A DNA stretch of 16,181 nucleotides, from assembly GCA_045658645.1 (NCBI GenBank), contig JAZOVJ010000055.1, forward strand, positions 1 to 16,181, in the 5' to 3' direction. Below, one piece after another: positions 5,646 through 13,250 of the stretch. The position numbers were made by a program, and so were the translations under genes. The stretch is from UBA1738 sp045658645. Its GTDB lineage: Bacteria > Bacillota > Clostridia > UBA1381. Within the stretch, counting starts at the first letter, position 1. Each line of letters starts with the position of its first letter. The notes under the pieces are model-generated. The model was not told where the DNA came from, searched no databases, and was given only the letters and a program-made list of their open reading frames with translations.

Positions 5646-5768
5646 TTTAAAACTGATTGAAACGCTGTATCGGTACGAACTCCTCGTGCCGGTAGGCTAA
5701 CCAATATGTTTTAAGAACTTATATTAAAAGAATATAAATCCTAAAACTTGAAAGGAGGATTCCATATT
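5646..5768 (+). promoter_or_regulatory. Structured rpsS-rplV intergenic segment
   Basis: This gap contains an 11-bp hairpin (5668-5678 with 5684-5694, core CGGTACGA/TCGTGCCG, loop ACTCC, with G-U pairs) and a second AU-only hairpin (TTATATT/AATATAA, 5719-5737). No T tract follows the first stem, so it is not a standard terminator. A processing site, an mRNA-stability element or an r-protein site are possible. Confidence 0.45.
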
Positions 5769-6104
5769 ATGGAAGCACGCGCTAGTGTAAAATACGCTCG
5801 TATATCATCGAGAAAAGTTAAAATTGTTCTTGACCTAATAAGAGGCAAGGATGCAGGTTATGCAATGGGTATCCTAAAGAATACACCAAAGGCAGCCAGC
5901 GAAATTCTTGAAAAATTATTGAAGTCAGCTATGGCTAATGCTACTAACAACTTCGGCATGGACGCATCAAAGCTTTATGTTGCAGAATGTTATGCAACTC
6001 AGGGCCCAACTCTTAAGAGAGTTCAGCCAAGAGCACAGGGCAGAGCCTTCAGAATTTTGAAGAGAACAAGCCATATCACTTTAGTTTTAAAGGAAAAAGA
6101 ATAA
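5769..6104 (+). CDS. rplV: 50S ribosomal protein L22
   Basis: L22 is a tunnel-lining protein whose long beta-hairpin, with L4, forms the constriction. Starting at ATG 5769 gives 111 aa, as usual. An upstream in-frame TTG at 5748 would place the SD AAAGGAGGA (5751-5759) inside the gene and is rejected. The domain start EARASVKYARISSRKVK and the hairpin segment RVQPRAQGRAFRILKRTSH are intact, with no insertion or deletion visible at the macrolide-linked loop. rpsC follows after 22 nt. Confidence 0.96.
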   Translation: MEARASVKYARISSRKVKIVLDLIRGKDAGYAMGILKNTPKAASEILEKLLKSAMANATNNFGMDASKLYVAECYATQGPTLKRVQPRAQGRAFRILKRTSHITLVLKEKE

Positions 6105-6126
6105 TTTAAGAAGGAGGTAAATCCTA

Positions 6127-6831
6127 ATGGGACAAAAAGTTAATCCGCACGGTCTTAGAGTCGGTATCATTAAGGACTGGGATTCTAAGTGGTTTGCAGG
6201 TAAAAAAGAATTCGGAGACCAGTTGGTTGAAGATTACAATATTAGAAAATTTGTCAAGAAGTCTTGCTATGACGCTGGAGTTTCCAAGATCGTTATAGAA
6301 AGAAAGCAGAACAAAGTTTACGTTACATTATACGTTGCAAAGCCAGGCTTTGTAATCGGTAAGGGCGGCGCTGAAATCGACAAGTTGAAGACTCAGCTTG
6401 AAAAGATGACAAAGAAGAGCGTTAACGTAAATATTATGGAAGTTAAAAACCCTGACACAAACGCTCAGCTTGTTGCTGAAAACATCGCAGCTCAGCTTGA
6501 AAAGAGAATTTCTTTCAGACGTGCTATGAAGCAGGTTATGGGAAGAGCTATGAGATGTGGCGTTAAGGGTATCAAGACAGCAGTATCAGGTCGTGTAGGC
6601 GGCGCTGAAATTGCACGTACAGAACAGTATCACGAAGGTACTATTCCACTACAGACTTTGAGAGCTGATATCGATTACGGTTTTGCAGAAGCTGCAACAA
6701 CATACGGTATCCTCGGCGTTAAGGTTTGGATTTACAAGGGTGAAGTTCTGGCAGAGTCTGCACCTAAGAGAGAGGAAAGACAGCCAAGAAAGCCAAGACC
6801 TGAACGCAAAGCGAAGGGAGGCAATAAATAA
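6127..6831 (+). CDS. rpsC: 30S ribosomal protein S3
   Basis: S3 lies at the mRNA entry tunnel and has helicase-supporting basic residues. The 234-aa product has the MGQKVNPHGLRVGIIKDW start, a type-II KH domain with the GKGG loop (78-81), and the C-terminal S3 domain (GRVGGAEIARTEQYHEG). A basic, disordered tail rich in Arg, Lys and Pro ends the protein. The TAA stop overlaps the rplP ATG by one base, and the rplP SD lies in the coding tail. Confidence 0.97.
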   Translation: MGQKVNPHGLRVGIIKDWDSKWFAGKKEFGDQLVEDYNIRKFVKKSCYDAGVSKIVIERKQNKVYVTLYVAKPGFVIGKGGAEIDKLKTQLEKMTKKSVNVNIMEVKNPDTNAQLVAENIAAQLEKRISFRRAMKQVMGRAMRCGVKGIKTAVSGRVGGAEIARTEQYHEGTIPLQTLRADIDYGFAEAATTYGILGVKVWIYKGEVLAESAPKREERQPRKPRPERKAKGGNK

Positions 6832-7253
6832 TGTTATTACCTAAGAGAGTTAAGTATAGAAGAGTTATGCGTGGCAGAATGAAGGGAAAGGCAACACGTG
6901 GCAACGTTGTATCAAACGGTGAATTCGGTTTGCAGGCATTAGAGCCATCATGGATCACTTCAAGACAGATTGAAGCAGCCCGTATCGCTATGACAAGATA
7001 CACAAAGCGTGGCGGTCAGGTTTGGATCAAGATTTTCCCAGATAAGCCAATCACACAGAAGCCTGCTGAAACACGAATGGGTTCAGGTAAGGGTTCTCCA
7101 GAATACTGGGCAGCAGTTGTTAAGCCGGGCAGAGTTATGTTCGAAATCGGCGGCGTTTCAGAAGAAGTCGCTCGTGAAGCTCTTCGTCTTGCTATGCACA
7201 AGCTACCAGTAAAGTGCAAATTTGTAAAACGTGAAGAGAAGGATGGTGAATAA
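6831..7253 (+). CDS. rplP: 50S ribosomal protein L16
   Basis: L16 helps shape the A-site and tRNA accommodation corridor of the large subunit. The 140-aa product shows LLPKRVKYRRVMRGRMKG at the start, the GGQVWIKIFPDKPITQKP segment, and the MGSGKGSPEYWAAVVKPGR signature. Its start codon overlaps the rpsC stop. It ends two bases before the rpmC start, so the rpsC-rplP-rpmC set is probably translationally coupled. Confidence 0.97.
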   Translation: MLLPKRVKYRRVMRGRMKGKATRGNVVSNGEFGLQALEPSWITSRQIEAARIAMTRYTKRGGQVWIKIFPDKPITQKPAETRMGSGKGSPEYWAAVVKPGRVMFEIGGVSEEVAREALRLAMHKLPVKCKFVKREEKDGE

Positions 7254-7255
7254 GA

Positions 7256-7459
7256 ATGAAAGTAACTGAGCTTAGAGAACTTGCTACAGAAGAGCTTGTA
7301 ACAAAGCTTGCAGAAAATAAGCAGGAACTATTCAACTTAAGATTTCAGCACGCTATAAACCAGCTTGATAATCCTAAGAAAATAGCAGAAGTAAAGAAAA
7401 CTATCGCTCGTATAAAAACCATCATTCATGAAAGAGAATTAGAGGATTCTGCAATCTGA
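7256..7459 (+). CDS. rpmC: 50S ribosomal protein L29
   Basis: L29 is a two-helix protein near the tunnel exit next to L23. At 67 aa it has the normal length, with the ELRELATEELVTKL first helix, the conserved LFNLRFQHA core and a second helix ending in IARIKTIIHERE. The SD (AAGGATGG) is within the end of rplP. A short hairpin (ATACA/TGTAT) lies in the 43-nt gap before rpsQ. Confidence 0.95.
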   Translation: MKVTELRELATEELVTKLAENKQELFNLRFQHAINQLDNPKKIAEVKKTIARIKTIIHERELEDSAI

Positions 7460-7502
7460 TGAAGGTTTAATACATTGGCTTGTATGAAAGGAGGCCTATA
7501 CA

Positions 7503-7757
7503 GTGGAAAGAAATACCCGTAAGGTAAAGATCGGAAAAGTAATCAGCAACAAAATGGATAAGACAATCGTTGTTGCTATTGAAGAAAGCGTAAAGCATCC
7601 GCTTTATAGCAAGGTTATTAAAAGAACTTACAAGCTGAAGGCACACGACGAAGAAAATGTTTGTGGCATCGGCGATAAGGTAAAAGTTATGGAAACAAGA
7701 CCTCTATCAAAGGATAAGAGATGGAGATTAGTTGAGATTGTTGAAAAGGCACAGTAA
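7503..7757 (+). CDS. rpsQ: 30S ribosomal protein S17
   Basis: S17 is an OB-fold primary binder of the 16S 5' domain. The 84-aa product reads MERNTRKVKIGKVISNKMDK at the start and contains the VVAIEESVKHPLYSKVIKR strand region. It uses a GTG start. The SD AAAGGAGG (about 7489-7496) fixes this choice. rplN, conventionally the first gene of the spc operon, follows without any terminator, so S10 and spc appear joined. Confidence 0.96.
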   Translation: MERNTRKVKIGKVISNKMDKTIVVAIEESVKHPLYSKVIKRTYKLKAHDEENVCGIGDKVKVMETRPLSKDKRWRLVEIVEKAQ

Positions 7758-7784
7758 TTTTACTTGCCAGAAGGAGGAAAGAAC

Positions 7785-8153
7785 ATGATACAACAACAGA
7801 CACGCTTAAAAGTTGCCGATAACACAGGCGCTAAAGAAGTTATGTGTATTCGTGTTATGGGCGGTTCTAAGAAAAGATATGCAGCCGTAGGCGATGAAAT
7901 CATCTGTTCTGTTAAGAAGGCAACACCAGGTGGCGTTGTTAAAAAGGGTGATGTTGTAAAGGCTGTTGTAGTCAGAACTGTAAAAGAAACAAGACGAGCT
8001 GACGGTTCTTATATAAGATTTGACGAGAATGCTGCTGTAATAGTAAAGGATGACAAGAACCCAAGAGGTACTCGTATATTCGGACCTGTTGCAAGAGAGC
8101 TTCGTGAAAAAGACTATATGAAGATTTTGTCATTGGCTCCAGAAGTTCTTTAA
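7785..8153 (+). CDS. rplN: 50S ribosomal protein L14
   Basis: L14 contributes to the inter-subunit bridge with 16S h14 and binds L19; RsfS silences subunit joining through it. With the ATG at 7785 the product is the canonical 122 aa (MIQQQTRLKVADNTGAKE). An in-frame TTG further upstream would swallow the SD AAGGAGG (7771-7777). The GTRIFGPVARELR signature is present near the C-terminus. Confidence 0.97.
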   Translation: MIQQQTRLKVADNTGAKEVMCIRVMGGSKKRYAAVGDEIICSVKKATPGGVVKKGDVVKAVVVRTVKETRRADGSYIRFDENAAVIVKDDKNPRGTRIFGPVARELREKDYMKILSLAPEVL

Positions 8154-8168
8154 TAGGAGGTAAATACG

Positions 8169-8492
8169 ATGAAAAAGATGCATGTTAAACGCGGTGATAT
8201 CGTAAAAGTTATCTCCGGAAAAGATAAGGGTAAAGAAGGCAAGGTTATGGTAGCTTTCCCTGAAGAAGGAAAGGTTATCGTTGAAGGCGTTGCAATGGTT
8301 AAAAAGCACCAGAAAGCAAGAGCACAGGGACAGGAAAGCGCAATCATTACAAAGGAAGCTGCAATCGATGCTTCAAACGTATTGCGTGTATGCTCAAAGT
8401 GCGGCAAGGCAGTAAGAACTGGCGTTAAGGTTTTGGAAGACGGTTCAAAGGTAAGATACTGCAAGAAGTGCGAAGAAGTATTTAACGACTAA
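8169..8492 (+). CDS. rplX: 50S ribosomal protein L24, with C-terminal zinc-ribbon-like Cys4
   Basis: L24 initiates 50S assembly and sits at the tunnel exit. The 107-aa product contains the KOW motif (GDIVKVISGKDKGKEGKV, 9-26) and the conserved VEGVAMVKKHQK segment. The C-terminal part has two Cys-x2-Cys pairs (C75/C78 and C98/C101), spaced as a C4 zinc ribbon. This is known in many bacterial L24 proteins; zinc binding here is inferred. It follows rplN by 15 nt with an AGGAGG SD. Confidence 0.96.
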   Translation: MKKMHVKRGDIVKVISGKDKGKEGKVMVAFPEEGKVIVEGVAMVKKHQKARAQGQESAIITKEAAIDASNVLRVCSKCGKAVRTGVKVLEDGSKVRYCKKCEEVFND

Positions 8493-8518
8493 TTTAACGG
8501 AAGGAGGCAAAACAGACA

Positions 8519-9061
8519 ATGTCAAGAATGCAAGAAAAATATAAGAACGAAGTTGCTCCTGCACTTATGGCAAAGTTCGGCTATAAGAGCACAATGCAAA
8601 TTCCGAAGCTTGAAAAGATTGTAATCAACATCGGTATGTCAGACGCAAAGGAAAATCCGAAGGTAATTGAAGCTGCTATGAACGATTTAGGACTTATTAC
8701 CGGTCAGAAAGCCGTTGTTACAAAGGCAAGAAAATCAGTTGCTAACTTCAAACTTCGTGAAGGCATGAACATTGGATGTAAGGTAACATTAAGATCTGAA
8801 AAGATGTATGAATTCTTAGACAGATTATTTAGTATAGCACTACCTCGTGTACGTGACTTTAAGGGAATCAATCCTAATTCATTTGACGGAAGAGGTAACT
8901 ATTCTTTAGGTATTAAAGAACAGCTTATCTTCCCTGAAATTGACTACGATAAAATTGATAAAATCAGAGGTATGGATATTATCATGGTAACAACTGCAAA
9001 GACCGATGAAGAAGCTCGTGAGCTATTAAGCTTGATGGGTGCTCCATTTGTTCGTAGCTAA
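8519..9061 (+). CDS. rplE: 50S ribosomal protein L5
   Basis: L5 binds 5S rRNA in the central protuberance and touches S13/S19 and P-site tRNA. At 180 aa it is full length. Visible landmarks are PKLEKIVINIGM (29-40), the GQKAVVTKARKSVANFKLREG stretch, the LPRVRDFKGINPNSFDGRGN loop (about 108-127) and the final MIMVTTAKTD-like strand. Good SD (AAGGAGG). rpsN follows after 17 nt. Confidence 0.97.
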   Translation: MSRMQEKYKNEVAPALMAKFGYKSTMQIPKLEKIVINIGMSDAKENPKVIEAAMNDLGLITGQKAVVTKARKSVANFKLREGMNIGCKVTLRSEKMYEFLDRLFSIALPRVRDFKGINPNSFDGRGNYSLGIKEQLIFPEIDYDKIDKIRGMDIIMVTTAKTDEEARELLSLMGAPFVRS

Positions 9062-9078
9062 TAAGGAGGAAAAGAATT

Positions 9079-9264
9079 ATGGCAAAAAGATCTATGGTTG
9101 TTAAACAACAGAGAACGCCTAAACATTCAACTCAGGGCTATTCAAGATGCAAAATCTGTGGCAGACCTCACGCTTATTTGAGAAAGTTCGGCATTTGCCG
9201 TATCTGCTTCAGAGAATTGGCTTACAAGGGCCAGATTCCAGGCGTTAAGAAGGCAAGTTGGTAA
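9079..9264 (+). CDS. rpsN: 30S ribosomal protein S14, zinc-binding type Z
   Basis: S14 is a late-assembling head protein. The short 61-aa form carries four cysteines in CKICG and CRICF (C24, C27, C40, C43), the zinc site of the C+ or type Z variant; the longer C- form is about 89 aa and lacks them. The ATG has a strong SD. A short hairpin (9284-9290 with 9297-9302) lies next to the rpsH SD downstream. If a zinc-free S14 exists in this genome, it is outside this window. Confidence 0.97.
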   Translation: MAKRSMVVKQQRTPKHSTQGYSRCKICGRPHAYLRKFGICRICFRELAYKGQIPGVKKASW

Positions 9265-9315
9265 TAATAGGTAAAACAATCTATTCCCGATATATTTCGG
9301 AAGGAGGTAAATATA

Positions 9316-9714
9316 ATGCAAATAACTGATCCAATTGCAGATATGCTAACTCGTATCAGAAATGCTAACACAGCAAAGCACGAAACAGTTGACATTCCTG
9401 CATCAAATATGAAGAAGGCTATTGCAGAAATCCTTAATAATGAAGGCTACATCAAGGGCTATCAGATTATCGAGGATGGTAAGCAGGGCGTTATAAGAGT
9501 TACACTTAAGTACACAAGCAATAAGGAAAAGGTTATCAGCGGTATCAAGAGAATTTCTAAGCCAGGTCTTAGAATGTACGCTCCGGCTGATGAACTTCCA
9601 AGAGTTTTGAAGGGTTTGGGAATTGCTATCATCTCAACTTCAAAGGGTATCATGACTGATAAGGAAGCAAGAAAGCTTCACATCGGTGGCGAAGTATTAG
9701 CTTTTGTTTGGTAA
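9316..9714 (+). CDS. rpsH: 30S ribosomal protein S8
   Basis: S8 is a primary 16S central-domain binder and, in E. coli, the repressor of the spc operon. The 132-aa product starts MQITDPIADMLTRIRNAN and ends with the STSKGIMTDKEARKLHIGGE signature, where the STS(K)G loop contacts rRNA. AAGGAGG precedes the ATG. The 65-nt gap to rplF contains a 7-bp hairpin (TTTTGTG/CACAAAA, 9723-9729 with 9744-9750). No copy of an S8-type mRNA target was recognised near rplE. Confidence 0.97.
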   Translation: MQITDPIADMLTRIRNANTAKHETVDIPASNMKKAIAEILNNEGYIKGYQIIEDGKQGVIRVTLKYTSNKEKVISGIKRISKPGLRMYAPADELPRVLKGLGIAIISTSKGIMTDKEARKLHIGGEVLAFVW

Positions 9715-9779
9715 TTAAGACGTTTTGTGTTATTTCCTGAAAGCACAAAATAGAGAAATTTTTAAGGAGGAAAAGACTT

Positions 9780-10328
9780 ATGTCAAGAATTGGTAAAATG
9801 CCTATTCCGGTACCAGCCGGCGTAACAGTTACAATAGGCGCAGGCAATGAAGTGACAGTTAAAGGCCCAAAGGGTACTTTATCACGTGTACTTCATGCTG
9901 ATATGATTATTAAATCAGAAAACAACGAAATTATTGTTGAGCGTCCAAGTGAGGAGAAGATGCACAAAGCACTTCACGGCCTTACAAGAACACTTATCAA
10001 TAACATGGTTGTTGGTGTAACCGAAGGCTTCAAGAAAGAACTTGAAATCAACGGTGTTGGTTACAGAGCACAGATGCAGGGCAACAAGCTTTGTCTTACA
10101 CTTGGATACTCTCATCCGGTTGAGTACGTAGCTTGTGACGGCGTTACAATTGAAGTTCCTGCTCCTAACAAAATCATTGTTTCAGGTGCAAACAAGGAAC
10201 ACGTTGGTGCAACTGCTGCTAAAATCAGAGAATACAGACTACCTGAACCATACAAGGGCAAGGGTATCAAGTATATCGATGAGGTTATCAGACGCAAAGA
10301 AGGTAAAGCAGGTTCTAAGAAGAAATAA
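9780..10328 (+). CDS. rplF: 50S ribosomal protein L6
   Basis: L6 lies near the sarcin-ricin loop and factor-binding site. The 182-aa product has the start MSRIGKMPIPVPAGV, the KGPKGTLSRVLH segment, and the C-terminal signature PEPYKGKGIKYIDEVIRRKEGK. Two tandem L6 folds fit the length. AAGGAGG lies at good spacing. rplR follows after 19 nt. Confidence 0.97.
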   Translation: MSRIGKMPIPVPAGVTVTIGAGNEVTVKGPKGTLSRVLHADMIIKSENNEIIVERPSEEKMHKALHGLTRTLINNMVVGVTEGFKKELEINGVGYRAQMQGNKLCLTLGYSHPVEYVACDGVTIEVPAPNKIIVSGANKEHVGATAAKIREYRLPEPYKGKGIKYIDEVIRRKEGKAGSKKK

Positions 10329-10347
10329 TAGAAAGGAGTGTTCTTAA

Positions 10348-10707
10348 ATGATAAACAAGAAAAATAGTAATGTTGCAAGAATTAAGCGTCATCAAAGAGT
10401 CAGAAAGAACATCTCCGGTACAGCGGAGAGACCTCGTCTGAACGTATACAGAAGCTTAAATCACATTTATGCTCAGATTATAGATGACACAAAGGGTATC
10501 ACCTTGGTTAGTGCTTCAAGCATGGACAAAGACTTTTCAGCATACGGCGGAAATATCGAAGGCGCAAAGGCTGTAGGTAATGCAGTTGCTAAGAAGGCTT
10601 TGGAAAAAGGCATTAAGGCCGTTGTATTCGACAGAGGCGGATACATCTATCACGGTAGAGTTGCAGCTCTTGCAGAAGGTGCAAGAGAAGGCGGCTTGGA
10701 ATTCTAA
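10348..10707 (+). CDS. rplR: 50S ribosomal protein L18
   Basis: L18 delivers 5S rRNA to the large subunit together with L5. The 119-aa product has a basic start (RIKRHQRVRKNISGTAERPR), the LNVYRSLNHIYAQIIDD strand, and the VVFDRGGYIYHGRVAALAEGAREGGLEF C-terminal region in intact form. AAAGGAG precedes the ATG. rpsE follows after 18 nt. Confidence 0.96.
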   Translation: MINKKNSNVARIKRHQRVRKNISGTAERPRLNVYRSLNHIYAQIIDDTKGITLVSASSMDKDFSAYGGNIEGAKAVGNAVAKKALEKGIKAVVFDRGGYIYHGRVAALAEGAREGGLEF

Positions 10708-10725
10708 TTAAAGGAGGAAAAACTT

Positions 10726-11229
10726 GTGGCTGAAAGAATAGATGCAGCAACACTTGATCTTCAGGAAAAATTAGTTGAAGTTAACCGTGTTGCGAAGACA
10801 GTAAAGGGCGGTAGAACAATGCGTTTTTCAGCATTGATGGTAGTCGGTGACGGCAACGGTCATGTTGGATGCGGTATTGGTAAGGCAACTGAAATCCCTG
10901 ACGCAATCAGAAAGGGTATCGAAGATGCAAAGAAGAATATGATTACCGTTTCTTTAGACGGAACAACAATTACACACGAAACTATCGGAGAATTTGGTGC
11001 AGGAAGAGTACTTTTAAAGCCTGCTAAAGAAGGTACCGGAGTTATCGCCGGCGGTGCAGTTCGTGCTGTTGTAGAACTTGCCGGAATCAAAGATATCAGA
11101 ACAAAATGCTTGCGTTCAAACAACAAGAAGAATGTTGTTAAAGCAACAATCGCCGGTCTTGCCAGCTTGAAGGAGCCTGAAGCAGTTGCTAAGCTCCGTG
11201 GCAAGGAAGTTGACCAAATCTTAGGTTAA
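10726..11229 (+). CDS. rpsE: 30S ribosomal protein S5
   Basis: S5 lies at the mRNA entry region and influences decoding accuracy. The 167-aa product has the double-stranded RNA-binding-like N-domain (VNRVAKTVKGGRTMRFSALM, about 19-38), the GDGNGHVGCGIGKA loop and the C-terminal segment with GTGVIAGGAVRAVVELAGI. It starts with GTG, decided by the AAGGAGG SD at about 10711. rpmD follows after 15 nt. Confidence 0.96.
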   Translation: MAERIDAATLDLQEKLVEVNRVAKTVKGGRTMRFSALMVVGDGNGHVGCGIGKATEIPDAIRKGIEDAKKNMITVSLDGTTITHETIGEFGAGRVLLKPAKEGTGVIAGGAVRAVVELAGIKDIRTKCLRSNNKKNVVKATIAGLASLKEPEAVAKLRGKEVDQILG

Positions 11230-11244
11230 GGAGGCCAGTGCATT

Positions 11245-11418
11245 ATGTTAAAGGTTAAATTAGTAAAGAGCACAATCGGTTGCAAGAAAGACCAGATCGC
11301 AACTGTTGCAGCTTTGGGACTAAAGAAAATCAGAGATGTGAAAGAACACAACGATACTCCTCAAATCAGAGGTATGATTAACAAAGTTTCTCATCTTGTA
11401 GAAGTTGAGGAAAACTAA
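11245..11418 (+). CDS. rpmD: 50S ribosomal protein L30
   Basis: L30 is a small large-subunit protein binding 23S rRNA near helix 38. Translation from ATG 11245 gives 57 residues, the normal bacterial length. It begins MLKVKLVKSTIGCKKDQIAT, with the conserved LGLKKIRDVKEHNDTPQIRG region and an acidic C-terminal end (VEVEEN). An SD (AAGGAGG, 11228-11234) sits 10 nt before the ATG. It lies between rpsE and rplO, the standard position. Confidence 0.95.
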   Translation: MLKVKLVKSTIGCKKDQIATVAALGLKKIRDVKEHNDTPQIRGMINKVSHLVEVEEN

Positions 11419-11448
11419 ACTTAAATTGATAAGAAGGAGGTGTAGCAA

Positions 11449-11889
11449 ATGAGATTGGATGAACTTAAACCTTCAGAGGGTTCAAGATTTGAATCAAAGA
11501 GAGTAGGTAGAGGTATCGGTTCAGGTACCGGAAAGACATCAGGAAAAGGTCATAAGGGTCAGAACGCACGTTCAGGCGGTGGCGTAAGACCAGGCTTTGA
11601 AGGTGGTCAGATGCCTCTTTACAGAAGACTTCCAAAGAGAGGCTTCACTAATATATTTGCTAAAAAGTATGTTACTGTTAACGTAGAAGTTTTAGAGAAA
11701 TTCGAAAACGGAACAGAGGTAACAGCTGAAGTTTTGAAAGAAGCTGGAATTATTTCCAAAACTCTTGACGGTGTTAAAATTCTTGGCAGAGGTGAAGTAA
11801 CAAAGAGCCTTACAGTAAAGGTTGCAGGTTTTACTGCATCTGCTAAAGAAAAGATCGAAAAGGCCGGTGGAAAGGCAGAGGTGATCTAA
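11449..11889 (+). CDS. rplO: 50S ribosomal protein L15
   Basis: L15 is a late assembly protein with a long basic N-terminal extension threading through 23S rRNA. The 146-aa product has MRLDELKPSEGSRFESKRVG, then a Gly-rich extension (GRGIGSGTGKTSGKGHKG, about 20-37) and GGQMPLYRRLPKRGF. The globular C-terminal domain ends in EKAGGKAEVI. The stop is followed by secY with a single base between them (TAATATG), implying tight coupling. Confidence 0.97.
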   Translation: MRLDELKPSEGSRFESKRVGRGIGSGTGKTSGKGHKGQNARSGGGVRPGFEGGQMPLYRRLPKRGFTNIFAKKYVTVNVEVLEKFENGTEVTAEVLKEAGIISKTLDGVKILGRGEVTKSLTVKVAGFTASAKEKIEKAGGKAEVI

Positions 11890-11890
11890 T

Positions 11891-13228
11891 ATGTTTAATA
11901 CAATTAGAAATGCTTTTCACGTTCCGGAACTACGTAAGAAAATTTGGTTCACATTAGCTATGATGCTTGTTTTCAGATTTGGTGCACATATTCCTGTACC
12001 ATTCCTTTCAAAGGAAGCTATGGAAGCATTCTTAGGCGGTGGCGGAGCAGATTTGTTCTCACTATTTAACGTATTTACCGGTGGTGCTTTTGCAAACGCA
12101 ACCGTTATGGCACTTGGTGTATCTCCATACATCAATGCGTCAATCATTATGCAGCTTTTGGCTGTAGCAATTCCTGCACTTGAAAGACTTTCAAAGGAAG
12201 GGCTTGAAGGCAGAAAGAAAATCAATAAGATTACAAGATATGTAGGTATTATCCTTGCTTTCGTTCAGGGTGCGGGACTTTATGTAACACTTCATAATAT
12301 GGGTGTTGAAAATCCTGGTCTTGAAGTTATTAAAAATGAAGGTTTGTTGACATTCTTTATCATCACACTTACATTTACAGCAGGTACTGCATTCGTTGTA
12401 TGGCTTGGTGAACAGATTACTGAAAAGGGTATCGGAAACGGTGTTTCTCTTATTATCTTTGCAGGTATCATCTCAAGCATTCCGTCAGGAGCTGTTATGA
12501 TTTACAATCAGTTCTTGGCAAACGGCGTAAGAACATTCGGAAACATCCTTATCGCCGTTGGTATTTTGCTAATTGCAATTCTTGCTATTGTATTGGTAGT
12601 ATTCTTTGACGCTGCAGAACGTAGAATCCCGGTACAGTATGCAAAGAGAGTAGTAGGAAGAAAGATGTATGGCGGTCAGAGCACAAACATTCCTATTAAG
12701 GTTGTTATGGGCGGCGTTATGCCAATCATCTTTGCATCAAGCATTATGGCTTTTCCTGCAACAGTCGTAAGACTTCTATCAAGCGGTAGCCTTCCTCAGG
12801 CAGGAATTTGGTATAAGGTTTTAGGCTGCTTGACAGCAGGATATGGCCCGGCTTGGACAGACGCTATTTATGCGGTACTATACTTCCTACTGATAATCTT
12901 CTTCACATATTTCTATTCAGCTATTCAGTTCAACCCAATTGAAATGGCTAATAATATGAAGAAGTCAGGCGGATATATTCCAGGCTACAGACCTGGTAAG
13001 CCTACAAGCGACTATATCGCAAAGGTTGCATCAAGACTTAACCTGACAGGCGCATTCTTCTTAGGAATTATAGCTGTTCTTCCGGTTATCTTGGGCGCAG
13101 CGTTCGGTATACAGGGTATTCAGATCGGCGGTACATCACTTCTTATTATGGAAGGTGTTGCGTTAGAAAGCGTACGTCAGATTGAATCACAGCTTGTTAT
13201 GAGAAACTATAAAGGATTTTTAGAGTAA
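11891..13228 (+). CDS. secY: Protein translocase channel subunit SecY
   Basis: SecY forms the inner-membrane pore for Sec-dependent export and membrane insertion, with SecE and SecG. The 445-aa product fits the family length and shows about ten hydrophobic membrane segments. Recognisable pieces are RKKIWFTLAMMLVFRFGAHIPVP in TM1, the GVSPYINASIIMQLL plug/TM2 region (about 77-91), the cytoplasmic loop AERRIPVQYAKRVVGRKMYGG, and GGYIPGYRPGKPTSDYI before the last helices. No SD sits in the 1-nt gap; translation probably couples to rplO, whose end contains GGCAGAGGTG. Confidence 0.97.
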   Translation: MFNTIRNAFHVPELRKKIWFTLAMMLVFRFGAHIPVPFLSKEAMEAFLGGGGADLFSLFNVFTGGAFANATVMALGVSPYINASIIMQLLAVAIPALERLSKEGLEGRKKINKITRYVGIILAFVQGAGLYVTLHNMGVENPGLEVIKNEGLLTFFIITLTFTAGTAFVVWLGEQITEKGIGNGVSLIIFAGIISSIPSGAVMIYNQFLANGVRTFGNILIAVGILLIAILAIVLVVFFDAAERRIPVQYAKRVVGRKMYGGQSTNIPIKVVMGGVMPIIFASSIMAFPATVVRLLSSGSLPQAGIWYKVLGCLTAGYGPAWTDAIYAVLYFLLIIFFTYFYSAIQFNPIEMANNMKKSGGYIPGYRPGKPTSDYIAKVASRLNLTGAFFLGIIAVLPVILGAAFGIQGIQIGGTSLLIMEGVALESVRQIESQLVMRNYKGFLE

Positions 13229-13250
13229 TAAAAGAGAGGCGGCAAACATT

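Noticed and set aside
5748..5768. Upstream TTG start for rplV
   Set aside because: It would put the strong SD AAAGGAGGA inside the coding region; ATG 5769 gives the normal L22 start.
11917..12225. Long antisense ORFs across secY, rpsE, adk and rplX
   Set aside because: These are shadow frames opposite conserved genes, without SDs or recognisable families.
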